Shown one piece after another: positions 16,019-24,675 of a stretch of 64,000 nucleotides of DNA. The stretch comes from JBAYSY01 sp041675885. GTDB lineage: Bacteria > Pseudomonadota > Alphaproteobacteria > Rhodobacterales > Rhodobacteraceae. The stretch covers positions 55,458 to 119,457 of the forward strand of contig JBAYSY010000003.1 of the NCBI GenBank assembly GCA_041675885.1, given 5' to 3'. The translations under genes and the position numbers were made by a program. The notes below the pieces were generated by a model. The model ran no database searches, was not told the DNA's origin, and worked only from the letters and a program-made list of their open reading frames with translations. Position 1 is the first letter of the stretch; each line of letters begins with the position of its first letter.

Positions 16019-16741
16019 TCATTTCGCCAGCATCGGGTCGCGCGTCACCAGCACCGGCCGGGTCAGGTCGGACAGCCGTATGCGCTGCCGCCCCCCGGCG
16101 TCGAAGTTCCCGGGGTCGAGCCAGCGGCGGAACGCCGCTTCCAGCAGGGGCCATTCCTTGTCGATGGCCGCGAACCATGCGGTATCGCGGTTGCGGCCCT
16201 TGACCACCAGCGCCTGCCGGAAGGTGCCCTCGTAGCTCAGCCCCAGCCGCTCCGCCGCCCGCCGCGACGGCAGGTTGAGCGCGTTGCATTTCCACTCATA
16301 GCGCCGGTAACCCGCGCCGAAGGCCCAGCCCATCATCAGGAACATGGCCTCGGTCGCCGCCGGGCTGCGTTGCAGGGCGCTGCCGAAGGTGATCCAGCCG
16401 ACCTCGATCGACCCCGCCCCGGGCGCGATCCGCAGGTAGGAGGCCACCCCCTGCGCCCGGCCGCTGGCCGGGTCGCAGAGCGCGAAGAACAGCGGGTCCG
16501 GGCCGGCCTCGACCTGCCGCACCCAGTCGCGCATCCCCTCGGCCGAGGCGAAGGGGCCGTGGCCCATATAGTCCCAGAGACTGTCGTCGTGCCGGGTCGC
16601 CTCGTGCAGGTCCCCGGTATGGCGCACCGACAGCGGTTCCAGCCGGATCAGCCGCCCCTCCAGCACCATCGGCCCCGGCGCGGGCGGGGGCCGCCAGCCC
16701 GGCACCGGAAGCCCCAGCCGTTCGCCGTCCGCCGCGCCCAT
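16019..16741 (-). CDS. GNAT family N-acetyltransferase (RimJ/RimL type)
   Basis: A 240-residue acetyltransferase of the RimJ/RimL-like branch (Acetyltransf_3). The N-terminal strand VLEGRLIRLEPLSVRHTGDL, the central GSIEVGWITFGSALQRSPAATEAMFLMMGWAF, and YEWKCNALNLPSRRAAERLGLSYEGTFRQ are family-typical; the last holds the Asn-x-x-Ser-x-x-x-x-x-x-Lys/Arg-x-Gly-Phe-like acetyl-CoA site. Substrates are unpredictable; relatives are often annotated as ribosomal-protein or amino-acid acetyltransferases. The start at 16741 follows GGGAGGG. It converges on the receiver gene with only three bases between stops and diverges from the MT-A70 gene. Confidence 0.88.
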   Translation of the reverse strand: MGAADGERLGLPVPGWRPPPAPGPMVLEGRLIRLEPLSVRHTGDLHEATRHDDSLWDYMGHGPFASAEGMRDWVRQVEAGPDPLFFALCDPASGRAQGVASYLRIAPGAGSIEVGWITFGSALQRSPAATEAMFLMMGWAFGAGYRRYEWKCNALNLPSRRAAERLGLSYEGTFRQALVVKGRNRDTAWFAAIDKEWPLLEAAFRRWLDPGNFDAGGRQRIRLSDLTRPVLVTRDPMLAK

Positions 16742-16860
16742 GCCGCGCCCTCCCGCACCCCTGTCCCGCGCAGGATAGCCGCAGGTGCGGCGGCGGCAAG
16801 GGGTTGTTCCGTGCGGGGCCGATGGCCCTGGCAACCGGCCCGCCCGCCTGTCGCAACGTC

Positions 16861-16889
16861 TTGCCGGTCCGAAGCCCCCGCCCTGTTAT
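16861..16889 (+). promoter_or_regulatory. Promoter candidate for the MT-A70 methyltransferase
   Basis: TTGCCG (16861-16866), a 17-base spacer and TGTTAT (16884-16889), about 50 bases before the start codon. It would give the methyltransferase a promoter independent of the aspS-endonuclease unit. Confidence 0.4.
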
Positions 16890-16943
16890 CTTTCTGCCGT
16901 CGGAGCCGAAGCCCCCTTGCTACTCCAGCCCGGAGGCCGCAAT

Positions 16944-17585
16944 ATGCTGCGCATGTCCAGTACTGCCGCACAAGACCTGTCCGAATTCCTGAACGGCGCA
17001 CGTTTTGGCTGCGTGCTGGCCGACCCGCCGTGGCGCTTCACCAACCGCACCGGCAAGGTCGCGCCGGAACACCGGCGGCTGTCGCGTTATCCCACGCTCA
17101 CGCTCGACGAGATCTGCGCCCTGCCGGTGGCCGAACACATGGAAGAACGGGCACATTGCTACCTCTGGGTGCCCAATGCGCTGCTGCCCGACGGGCTTGC
17201 CGTGCTCTCGGCCTGGGGTTTCGACTACAAGTCGAATCTGATCTGGCACAAGGAGCGCAAGGACGGCGGTTCGGACGGACGCGGCGTCGGCTTCTATTTC
17301 CGCAACGTGACCGAGGTCATCCTGTTCGGCACCCGCGGCCGCAATGTCCGCACCCTGGCGCCGGGGCGGCGGCAGGTCAATTTCCTCTCGACCCGCAAGC
17401 GCGAACATTCCCGCAAACCCGATGAGCAATACGGGATCATCGAATCCTGCTCCTGGGGGCCTTACCTCGAACTCTTCGGCCGCGGCGTGCGTGAGGGCTG
17501 GACGGTCTGGGGCAACCAGGCCGATGCAGACTACAAGCCCGACTGGAAGACCTACGCCTACAACTCGGGGCTGGCGGCCGAATAG
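16944..17585 (+). CDS. MT-A70 family adenine-N6 DNA methyltransferase
   Basis: A 213-residue methyltransferase of the MT-A70 family. The catalytic motif is DPPW at residues 27-30 (CVLADPPWRF), followed by PEHRRLSRYPTLTLDEICALPV, CYLWVPNALLPDGLAVLSAWGFDYKSNLIWHK and ELFGRGVREGWTVWGNQ, the usual order of AdoMet-binding motifs in this family. Bacterial members methylate adenine N6 in DNA; some, such as the MunI enzyme, belong to type II restriction systems and others come from phages. GGAGG is seven bases before the chosen ATG. Its 3' end overlaps by 28 bases a reverse-strand gene that looks like a BamHI/BglII-type endonuclease, which suggests a restriction-modification pair. Confidence 0.9.
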   Translation: MLRMSSTAAQDLSEFLNGARFGCVLADPPWRFTNRTGKVAPEHRRLSRYPTLTLDEICALPVAEHMEERAHCYLWVPNALLPDGLAVLSAWGFDYKSNLIWHKERKDGGSDGRGVGFYFRNVTEVILFGTRGRNVRTLAPGRRQVNFLSTRKREHSRKPDEQYGIIESCSWGPYLELFGRGVREGWTVWGNQADADYKPDWKTYAYNSGLAAE

Positions 17586-18328
17586 GCGGGAGAATCGGCG
17601 GCCACCGCCGACAGGGGCAGGCCGATCAGCAGCAACGGGCAGGGGTTGCCGACGCCGCGCGCGGTGCGTTCGGTCAGTTTGTTCCAATGCGTCGTCGCCA
17701 TGCCGTATTTGTCGGCGGTGAACTGGCGTGCGAAGGCGGCGGCGAAACCGAGCCCCGCGCCCATCGCCCGCGCGACCGACCGGCGCTGCCGCTCGGTGCG
17801 GTCCTTCATGCCGAACTCCCGCAGCGCCGCCTCGTCGCCGATCCCGCGCAGGCGCAGGAAATCCTCGACCAGCCCGCCGAGCGCCGCCTGCATGGTCTGG
17901 CCTCGGGTGACGACGATGCCGAGGCTGATGACCGACTGCGCATGCAGGCGCTGGAAATTCTCCAGATCCCGGTCGAAGAACGGATCCTTGTTGTTCCACT
18001 CGATCTCAAGCGCGAGCACCCCGGCGGCGCCACGGCGCACATGGTCGATCTGGTGGCTGGTGCCGCTGCCCAGCGGCTGGCCGTCCACCGTGGTCTGGAT
18101 GCGGAAGTTGTGCTTGTCCCAGCCCGCCTCGCTCAGCACGCGGCGCAGCCGCTGGGTGGATTTCGCCTCGCCGCCGCCGCTGCCGATGATCTCGGTCGTG
18201 GTGATGGAAAAGGATTGCAGCGCGGCAACCAGTTCCGCCGTTTCGGCGGGAAAATCGACCGACAGGATGGCTTCGGCATGGTTGCGGGTCTCGATGTCGA
18301 AGCCGCGATCCCGAAGCGTGCTGAACAT
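17558..18328 (-). CDS. Putative type II restriction endonuclease, BamHI/BglII-like
   Basis: A 256-residue protein that resembles the BglII/BstYI and BamHI endonucleases. The PD-(D/E)xK-like centre reads QIDH (Asp95), then twelve residues, then LEIEWNNKDPFFDRDLENF (Glu108 and Glu110). This Asp...Glu-x-Glu layout matches the BamHI catalytic set. The NNKDPFFDRDL run and the following ISLGIVVTRG strand are typical of the group. The N terminus FDIETRNHAEAIL is like the BglII family. The ATG at 18328 shares one base with the aspS stop (TGATG), so the gene is translated from the aspS mRNA; a GTG one codon earlier is also possible. It faces the MT-A70 gene and overlaps its end. Recognition site and activity are not known. 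Confidence 0.8.
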   Translation of the reverse strand: MFSTLRDRGFDIETRNHAEAILSVDFPAETAELVAALQSFSITTTEIIGSGGGEAKSTQRLRRVLSEAGWDKHNFRIQTTVDGQPLGSGTSHQIDHVRRGAAGVLALEIEWNNKDPFFDRDLENFQRLHAQSVISLGIVVTRGQTMQAALGGLVEDFLRLRGIGDEAALREFGMKDRTERQRRSVARAMGAGLGFAAAFARQFTADKYGMATTHWNKLTERTARGVGNPCPLLLIGLPLSAVAADSPAYSAASPEL

Positions 18329-20106
18329 CACTGCTCCTTCGGCAACACCCGCAGGCGCAATTCGCGCAACTGCTCGTTCGAGGGCTCCGACGGCGCGCCC
18401 ATCATCAGGTCTTCGCCGCGCTGGTTCATCGGGAACATGATGACTTCGCGGATGTTCGTCGTTCCGGCAAGCAGCATCACGATCCGGTCGATCCCCGCGG
18501 CGCAGCCGCCGTGCGGGGGGGCGCCGTAGCGGAACGCCTTGACCATGCCGCCGAACCGGCGCTCCACCTCGTCGCGGCCGTAGCCCGCCAGCTCGAAGGC
18601 GCGGAACATGATCTCGGGCTCGTGGTTGCGGATCGCGCCCGAAACCAGTTCGTAGCCGTTGCAGGCGAGGTCGTATTGATAGCCCTTGACCGCCAGCGGA
18701 TCGCCGTCGAGCGCGGCAAGCCCGCCCTGCGGCATGGAAAACGGGTTGTGCGAGAAGTCGATCCGGCCCTCGTCGTCCTTTTCATACATCGGGAAATCGA
18801 CGATCCAGGCGAAGCGGAAGCTGTCCTCCTCCGAAAGCCCCAGCTCCCGGCCGATCTCGACCCGCGCCTTGGCCGCGACCGCCTCGAAGGTCTCGGGCCT
18901 GCCGCCGAGGAAGAAGGCCGCGTCGCCTTCGCCCAGGCCCAGTTGCTGCCGGATCGCCTCGGTGCGCTCGGGGCCGATGTTCTTGGCCAGCGGCCCGGCG
19001 GCCTCCATCGCCCCGTCGCCGCCCTTGCGCCAGAAGATATACCCCATCCCCGGCAGTCCCTGCGCCTGGGCGAAGGCGTTCATCCGGTCGCAGAACTTTC
19101 GCGAGCCGCCCGTGGGCGCGGGGATCGCGCGGATCTCGGTGCCCTCGTTCTCCAAGAGTTTCGCGAAGATCGCGAAGCCCGAGCCGCGGAAGTGGTCGGA
19201 GACCACCTGCATCTCGATCGGGCAGCGCAGGTCGGGCTTGTCGGTGCCGTATTTCAGCATCGCCTCGGCAAAGGTGATGCGCGGCCAGACCGTATCCACC
19301 GGCTTGCCGCCGCCGAATTCCTCGAACACGCCCTGAATCACCGGCTGGATCGCGGCGAACACCTCTTCCTGCTCGACGAAGCTCATCTCCACGTCCAGCT
19401 GGTAGAAATCGGTGGGCGAGCGGTCGGCGCGCGGATCCTCGTCGCGGAAGCAGGGTGCAATCTGGAAATACCTGTCGAAGCCCGCGACCATGATCAGCTG
19501 CTTGAACTGCTGCGGCGCCTGCGGCAGGGCGTAGAACCTGCCCGGATGCAGCCGCGACGGCACGAGGAAGTCGCGCGCGCCCTCGGGCGAGGATGCGGTG
19601 ATGATCGGGGTCTGGAATTCGGTGAATTCGGCGTCCCACATCCGGTTGCGCAAGGACCGCACCACGTTCGAGCGCAGCATCATGTTGCCGTGCAGCGTCT
19701 CGCGCCGCAGGTCGAGGAAACGGTAGGTCAGCCGGGTTTCCTCGGGGTAGTCGGGTTCGCCGAACACCGGCAAGGGCAGTTCCCCCGCCGCGCCCAGCAC
19801 GGTGAGCGCCTGTACATAGACCTCGATCGCGCCGGTGGGGATCTTCGGGTTCACCAGGCTTTCGTGGCGGGCCTTCACCACGCCGTCGATGCGGATGCAG
19901 TATTCCGCCCGCACCGCTTCCATCGCGGCGAAGGCCGGGCTGTCGCCGTCGGCCAGCACCTGGGTCATGCCGTAATGGTCGCGCAGGTCGATGAACAGCA
20001 CGCCGCCGTGGTCGCGCACCCGGTGGACCCAGCCCGAAAGCCGGATGGTCTGCCCGACGTGATCGCGGTTCAGCTCCGCGCAGGTGTGGCTGCGATAGAT
20101 CGACAT
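18328..20106 (-). CDS. aspS: Aspartyl-tRNA synthetase
   Basis: A 592-residue class II synthetase that charges tRNA-Asp (and possibly tRNA-Asn, since gatCA are present in the window). The N-terminal anticodon-binding OB fold reads HTCAELNRDHVGQTIRLSGWVHRVRDHGGVLFIDLRDHYGMTQVL. Class II motifs follow: motif 2 around FQIAPCFRDEDPRADRSPTDFYQLDVEMSF and motif 3 GGCAAGIDRIVMLLAGTTNIREVIMFP near the C terminus. A GAD insertion domain lies between them, as in bacterial AspRS. The start at 20106 is the standard MSIYRSHTCAELN. A strong promoter lies at 20138-20166. The restriction-endonuclease-like gene is translationally coupled downstream, which is unusual for aspS. Confidence 0.97.
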   Translation of the reverse strand: MSIYRSHTCAELNRDHVGQTIRLSGWVHRVRDHGGVLFIDLRDHYGMTQVLADGDSPAFAAMEAVRAEYCIRIDGVVKARHESLVNPKIPTGAIEVYVQALTVLGAAGELPLPVFGEPDYPEETRLTYRFLDLRRETLHGNMMLRSNVVRSLRNRMWDAEFTEFQTPIITASSPEGARDFLVPSRLHPGRFYALPQAPQQFKQLIMVAGFDRYFQIAPCFRDEDPRADRSPTDFYQLDVEMSFVEQEEVFAAIQPVIQGVFEEFGGGKPVDTVWPRITFAEAMLKYGTDKPDLRCPIEMQVVSDHFRGSGFAIFAKLLENEGTEIRAIPAPTGGSRKFCDRMNAFAQAQGLPGMGYIFWRKGGDGAMEAAGPLAKNIGPERTEAIRQQLGLGEGDAAFFLGGRPETFEAVAAKARVEIGRELGLSEEDSFRFAWIVDFPMYEKDDEGRIDFSHNPFSMPQGGLAALDGDPLAVKGYQYDLACNGYELVSGAIRNHEPEIMFRAFELAGYGRDEVERRFGGMVKAFRYGAPPHGGCAAGIDRIVMLLAGTTNIREVIMFPMNQRGEDLMMGAPSEPSNEQLRELRLRVLPKEQ

Positions 20107-20137
20107 GGGGTTCCCTCGGCTCCGGCGTGACGGGCCG

Positions 20138-20166
20138 GATACACCCCGCCGGGGGGGTGAAGTCAA
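20138..20166 (-). promoter_or_regulatory. aspS promoter
   Basis: On the reverse strand TTGACT (20166-20161), a 17-base spacer and TGTATC (20143-20138). The spacer is GC-rich and contains a CCCC/GGGG inverted repeat. The -10 is 32 bases from the aspS start codon. The -35 is close to consensus. Confidence 0.55.
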
Positions 20167-20168
20167 GT

Positions 20169-20849
20169 CTAGAAGGGGCGCGTCACGTTGCCGGTATAGA
20201 AGAACATCCCCAGCCCGATGCTGAACAGCACCCAGCCCGCGACCGCGTGCATCACCACCGCCTGCGGGAACGACCGGCGCACCTCGTAGGCGTGGGCGAA
20301 GGCGAGCCCGCCGAAGAAGGTCATCACCGCGACGATCCAGTTCCAGTACATCAGGTGGGCGAGCGAGAAGAGCGCCGCGTTCAGCACCACCGCCGCCCGT
20401 TGCCCCGGCAGCAACTGCCCGTAGCGGCGGAAGAACAGCGGCCGGAACACCAGTTCCTGCGGCAGCGCCGAGAGGATCGGGTAGAAGGCCATCACCATGA
20501 GCCAGAGCATGGTGTCGTAATGGATCAGGCCGAACAGCGCCCTTGGCGCGGTCGCCTGCACCACCGCCCAGGACACCGCCATGCAGAGCGCGGCGAACAG
20601 CGCCACCTCGCCCCAGCGCACCCGCCCGCGCAGCAGCCCGGCCCAGCGGAACCCCGGCGTGCGCCAGAGCAGGTAAAGCCCCAGCGCCGTGACCGCCGCC
20701 AGCGCCGGAAACATCGCCGAGGCGGGCAGCGCCACCGCCACCGCCACCGGCGCCAGCCCGAAGATCGTCACGAACTCCGCCCAGAGCCGGGCGCGCGTTC
20801 TGTCCTGCCCGATCGCCGCCGTCTTCATCCTGCCCGCCGTTCCTGCCAT
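20169..20849 (-). CDS. CPBP family membrane protein (CAAX/bacteriocin-processing protease-like)
   Basis: A 226-residue polytopic membrane protein of the CPBP (Abi) family, with about six hydrophobic segments. The conserved motif regions are present: ALPQELVFRPLFFRR near residue 140 (family EExxxR, here Gln-Glu), FSLAHLMYWNW near 172 (FxxxH) and AVVMHAVAGWVLF near 207 (HxxxN/B-like). Family members are intramembrane glutamic proteases or have protective roles against bacteriocins. The change of the first catalytic Glu to Gln raises doubt about activity. ATG at 20849 or at 20828 could be the start; neither has a strong ribosome-binding site. It diverges from carB. Confidence 0.82.
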   Translation of the reverse strand: MAGTAGRMKTAAIGQDRTRARLWAEFVTIFGLAPVAVAVALPASAMFPALAAVTALGLYLLWRTPGFRWAGLLRGRVRWGEVALFAALCMAVSWAVVQATAPRALFGLIHYDTMLWLMVMAFYPILSALPQELVFRPLFFRRYGQLLPGQRAAVVLNAALFSLAHLMYWNWIVAVMTFFGGLAFAHAYEVRRSFPQAVVMHAVAGWVLFSIGLGMFFYTGNVTRPF

Positions 20850-21029
20850 GCCGCCCCTGCCATGCCGCGCACCCGCGTTATATGGGGCCGGGCCGGGCCG
20901 ATCCCAGCCCCTTCCGCCGGGGAAGCCGATGACAGGGATGTGAGCAGGCGGGGTTGTGCCGGTTTGCCCGGCGAAGCGGGGGAGATGGCCGGGCAGGATT
21001 CAGTCTTCTGCATAGGGGCGGGTGCCGAA

Positions 21030-21102
21030 CCGGGTCATCCTTTCCCCCTTGCCCCGAACAGCCGCGAATGCCCCCCGCGATCGGCCGCTGCCCTTGGTCG
21101 CG
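21030..21102. repeat. Segment shared with 11285-11320 followed by a repeat fragment
   Basis: CCGGGTCATCCTTTCCCCCT and its continuation to GAACAGCCGCG (21030-21066) nearly match 11285-11320. About 15 bases on, GATCGGCCGCTGCCCTTGGT (21079-21098) is the end piece of the palindromic repeat family. Both lie in the 380-base gap between the CPBP gene and carB; nothing else is evident in that gap except the carB promoter candidate. Confidence 0.5.
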
Positions 21103-21169
21103 CGCCCTCTCCGCACCCGAAAGCGAAGCACGGCGGGCCTTGCCGTGCCCCGCCCCCGCCTTCGGGGGT

Positions 21170-21196
21170 TGCGCCTCCGCGCGCCCCGGCTATAAC
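21170..21196 (+). promoter_or_regulatory. carB promoter candidate
   Basis: TATAAC (21191-21196) is a good -10, with TTGCGC (21170-21175) as a possible -35 at a short 15-base spacing. Transcription would start near 21203, leaving a leader of about 26 bases. Confidence 0.35.
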
Positions 21197-21228
21197 CCCG
21201 GGGAATTTGCGCATGCGAGGTCCGGGCG

Positions 21229-24200
21229 ATGCCGAAGAGAACCGATATCCAGTCGATCATGATCATCGGTGCCGGGCCTATCGTCATCGGTCAAGCCTGC
21301 GAGTTCGACTACTCCGGGGCGCAAGCCTGCAAGGCGCTGCGGGAAGAGGGTTACCGGGTCATCCTGGTCAACTCGAACCCGGCGACGATCATGACCGACC
21401 CGGAGCTTGCCGACGCCACCTATATCGAGCCGATCACCCCCGAAGTGGTGGCGAAGATCATCGAGGTCGAGCGGCCCGACGCGCTTTTGCCGACCATGGG
21501 CGGGCAGACCGGGCTGAACACCGCGCTGGCGCTGGCCGATATGGGGGTGCTGGACCGGTTCCGGGTCGAACTGATCGGCGCCAATCGCGCGGCCATCGAG
21601 AAGGCCGAGGACCGCAAGCTGTTCCGCGAGGCGATGGACCGGATCGGGCTGGAAAACCCGAAAGCCGCCATCATCGCCGCGCCGAAACGCGCGGACGGGC
21701 GCTACGACATCAACGCCGGGGTGGCCGAGGCACTCGGGGTGCTGGACGAGGTGGGCCTTCCGGCGATCATCCGCCCGGCCTTCACGCTTGGCGGCACCGG
21801 CGGCGGGGTCGCCTACAACCGCGAGGCGTTCGAGCGGATCGTGCGCTCGGGCCTCGACGCCTCGCCCATGGCGCAGGTGCTGATCGACGAGTCGCTGCTC
21901 GGCTGGAAGGAATACGAGATGGAGGTGGTGCGCGACCGCGCCGACAACGCCATCATCGTCTGTTCCATCGAGAACGTCGATCCGATGGGGGTGCATACCG
22001 GCGATTCGATCACCGTCGCGCCCGCGCTTACGCTGACCGACAAGGAATACCAGCGGATGCGGTCCGCCTCGATCGCGGTCCTGCGCGAGATCGGGGTGGA
22101 GACCGGGGGCTCGAACGTGCAATGGGCGGTCAACCCGGCGGACGGCCGAATGGTGGTGATCGAGATGAACCCGCGGGTGTCGCGGTCTTCGGCGCTGGCG
22201 TCCAAGGCCACCGGCTTTCCCATCGCCAAGATCGCCGCCAAGCTGGCGGTGGGCTACACGCTGGATGAGCTGGACAACGACATCACCCGCGTCACCCCCG
22301 CGTCGTTCGAACCGGCCATCGACTATGTGGTGACGAAAATCCCCCGCTTCGCCTTCGAGAAGTTCCCCGGCTCGAAACCCGAGCTTACCACCGCGATGAA
22401 ATCGGTGGGCGAGGTCATGGCCATCGGCCGCAGTTTCCATGAATCGGTGCAGAAGGCGCTTGCCTCGATGGAGACCGGCCTGACCGGCTTCGACGAGATC
22501 GAGATCCCCGGCGCGCCCGACAAGGCCGCGATCGTCAAGGCGATCTCGGCCCGGACCCCCGACCGGATGCAACTGATCGCCCAGGCGATGCGCCACGGGC
22601 TTACGGATGACGAAATCCGACATGCAACCGCCTTCGACCCGTGGTTTCTGGCCCGGATTCGAGAGATTATCGAACATGAGGCCGAAATCCGTCGCGACGG
22701 CCTGCCGGTGACCGAAGCGGGGCTGCGGCGGCTCAAGATGCTCGGGTTTTCCGACGCGCGGCTGGCGAAACTGACCGGCCGCGACGAGGCGCAGGTCCGG
22801 CGCGCGCGCCGCAACCTCGGCGTCACGGCGGTGTTCAAGCGTATCGACACCTGCGCGGCCGAGTTCGAGGCGCAGACCCCCTACATGTATTCCACCTACG
22901 AACACCCCGTCATGGGCGAGGTGGAATGCGAGGCCCGGCCCACGGACCGCAAGAAGGTCGTGATCCTCGGCGGCGGGCCGAACCGGATCGGGCAGGGGAT
23001 CGAGTTCGATTACTGCTGCTGCCACGCCTGTTTCGCGCTGACCGACGCAGGCTACGAGACCATCATGGTCAACTGCAACCCCGAGACGGTCTCGACCGAC
23101 TACGACACCTCGGACCGGCTTTATTTCGAACCGCTGACGCTGGAACATGTGCTGGAGATCCTGCGGGTCGAGCAGGAGAACGGCACCCTGCACGGGGTGA
23201 TCGTGCAGTTCGGCGGCCAGACGCCCTTGAAGCTGGCGCAGGCGCTGAAGGACGAGGGGATCCCGATCCTCGGCACCACCCCCGATGCCATCGACCTTGC
23301 CGAGGACCGCGAGCGGTTCCAGAAGCTGCTGCACGAACTCGGGCTGAAGCAGCCGGTCAACGGCATCGCCGCCAGCCGCGACGAGGCGTTCGAGATCGCC
23401 GCGCGGGTGGGCTATCCGCTGGTGATCCGGCCCTCCTACGTGCTGGGCGGCCGGGCGATGGAGATCGTGCGCGACGACGCCCAGCTTGAACGCTACATCC
23501 GCGAGGCGGTGCATGTCTCGGGCGACAGCCCGGTGCTGCTCGACAGCTATCTTTCGGGCGCGATCGAGGTGGACGTGGACGCGCTGAGCGACGGCGAGGC
23601 GGTGCATGTCGCCGGGATCATGGAGCATATCGAGGAGGCCGGGGTCCATTCGGGCGATTCTGCCTGCTGCCTGCCGCCGCATTCGCTGACCGCCGCCACG
23701 GTCGAGGAGTTGAACCGCCAGACCGCGGCAATGGCGCGGGCGCTGGGCGTGGTCGGGCTGATGAACGTGCAGTTCGCGATCAAGGACGGCGATATCTTCG
23801 TGCTGGAGGTGAACCCCCGTGCCAGCCGCACCGTGCCCTTCGTCGCCAAGGCGACCGATTCGGCCATCGCCAGCATCGCCGCCCGGCTGATGGCGGGCGA
23901 GAAGCTGTCGGCCTTCCCGATGCGCCCGCCCTATGCGCAGGGGGTCGATCCCGACACGCCGCTGCCGCTGGCCGATCCGCTGACGCTGGCAGACCCGATG
24001 ACGCCGTGGTTCTCGGTCAAGGAGGCGGTGCTGCCCTTCGCCCGCTTCCCCGGGGTCGATACGCTCTTGGGCCCCGAGATGCGCTCGACCGGCGAGGTGA
24101 TGGGCTGGGACCGCACCTTCGCGCTGGCGTTCCTCAAGGCGCAGATGGGGGCGGGGAACATGCTGCCCACCGCCGGACGGGTGTTCGTCTCGATCCGCGA

Positions 24201-24561
24201 CGCCGACAAGACCCCGGCCATGGCCGGGGCCGCGCGCGATCTGGTGGCGATGGGCTTCGACCTGGTGGCGACCAGCGGCACGGCGGGTTTCCTGAAAGAG
24301 GCGGGTGTGGCCTGCGATCCGGTTCTCAAGGTCTATGAGGGCCGCCCGAACATCGTCGACCGGCTTAAGAACGGCGAGATCGGGCTGGTGTTCAACACCA
24401 CCGAGGGCACGCAGGCGATCTCCGACAGCCGCGACATCCGCGCCGTGGCGCTTTACGACCGCATTCCCTATTTCACCACCGCGAGCGCCAGCATCGCCGC
24501 CGTCGCCGCGATGAAGGCCCGCGAGGAAGGCGAAATCGGCGTGCGCACGCTTCAGGGTTGA
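21229..24561 (+). CDS. carB: Carbamoyl phosphate synthase large subunit
   Basis: A 1110-residue ATP-dependent synthase that makes carbamoyl phosphate for pyrimidine and arginine synthesis, together with the CarA glutaminase. The two homologous halves are clear: first IMIIGAGPIVIGQACEFDYSGAQACKAL at the N terminus, second VVILGGGPNRIGQGIEFDYCCCHACFAL near residue 580. Each is followed by an ATP-grasp domain (for example GGTGGGVAYN and VLGGRAMEIV). A methylglyoxal-synthase-like allosteric domain occupies the end, VFVSIRDADKTPAMAGAARDL onward, the binding site of UMP, IMP or ornithine in other species. It is slightly longer than the E. coli protein (1073). carA is not in the window. Confidence 0.98.
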   Translation: MPKRTDIQSIMIIGAGPIVIGQACEFDYSGAQACKALREEGYRVILVNSNPATIMTDPELADATYIEPITPEVVAKIIEVERPDALLPTMGGQTGLNTALALADMGVLDRFRVELIGANRAAIEKAEDRKLFREAMDRIGLENPKAAIIAAPKRADGRYDINAGVAEALGVLDEVGLPAIIRPAFTLGGTGGGVAYNREAFERIVRSGLDASPMAQVLIDESLLGWKEYEMEVVRDRADNAIIVCSIENVDPMGVHTGDSITVAPALTLTDKEYQRMRSASIAVLREIGVETGGSNVQWAVNPADGRMVVIEMNPRVSRSSALASKATGFPIAKIAAKLAVGYTLDELDNDITRVTPASFEPAIDYVVTKIPRFAFEKFPGSKPELTTAMKSVGEVMAIGRSFHESVQKALASMETGLTGFDEIEIPGAPDKAAIVKAISARTPDRMQLIAQAMRHGLTDDEIRHATAFDPWFLARIREIIEHEAEIRRDGLPVTEAGLRRLKMLGFSDARLAKLTGRDEAQVRRARRNLGVTAVFKRIDTCAAEFEAQTPYMYSTYEHPVMGEVECEARPTDRKKVVILGGGPNRIGQGIEFDYCCCHACFALTDAGYETIMVNCNPETVSTDYDTSDRLYFEPLTLEHVLEILRVEQENGTLHGVIVQFGGQTPLKLAQALKDEGIPILGTTPDAIDLAEDRERFQKLLHELGLKQPVNGIAASRDEAFEIAARVGYPLVIRPSYVLGGRAMEIVRDDAQLERYIREAVHVSGDSPVLLDSYLSGAIEVDVDALSDGEAVHVAGIMEHIEEAGVHSGDSACCLPPHSLTAATVEELNRQTAAMARALGVVGLMNVQFAIKDGDIFVLEVNPRASRTVPFVAKATDSAIASIAARLMAGEKLSAFPMRPPYAQGVDPDTPLPLADPLTLADPMTPWFSVKEAVLPFARFPGVDTLLGPEMRSTGEVMGWDRTFALAFLKAQMGAGNMLPTAGRVFVSIRDADKTPAMAGAARDLVAMGFDLVATSGTAGFLKEAGVACDPVLKVYEGRPNIVDRLKNGEIGLVFNTTEGTQAISDSRDIRAVALYDRIPYFTTASASIAAVAAMKAREEGEIGVRTLQG

Positions 24562-24675
24562 GGGGGCCGGGTGGTTTCCGCGCCCGCGCCTCCGGGATCG
24601 GCAGATTCCCGCTTGTTTTTCCCCGGCGTCTGGCCTCCTCTCGGCCGGAACGCAATCGAGTCGGGGAGACCCAAT

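Noticed and set aside
17558..18328. The reverse-strand gene after aspS as a frame-shadow of the MT-A70 gene
   Set aside because: Only 28 bases overlap. The protein has a coherent catalytic arrangement and a coupled start, so it is kept as a real gene.
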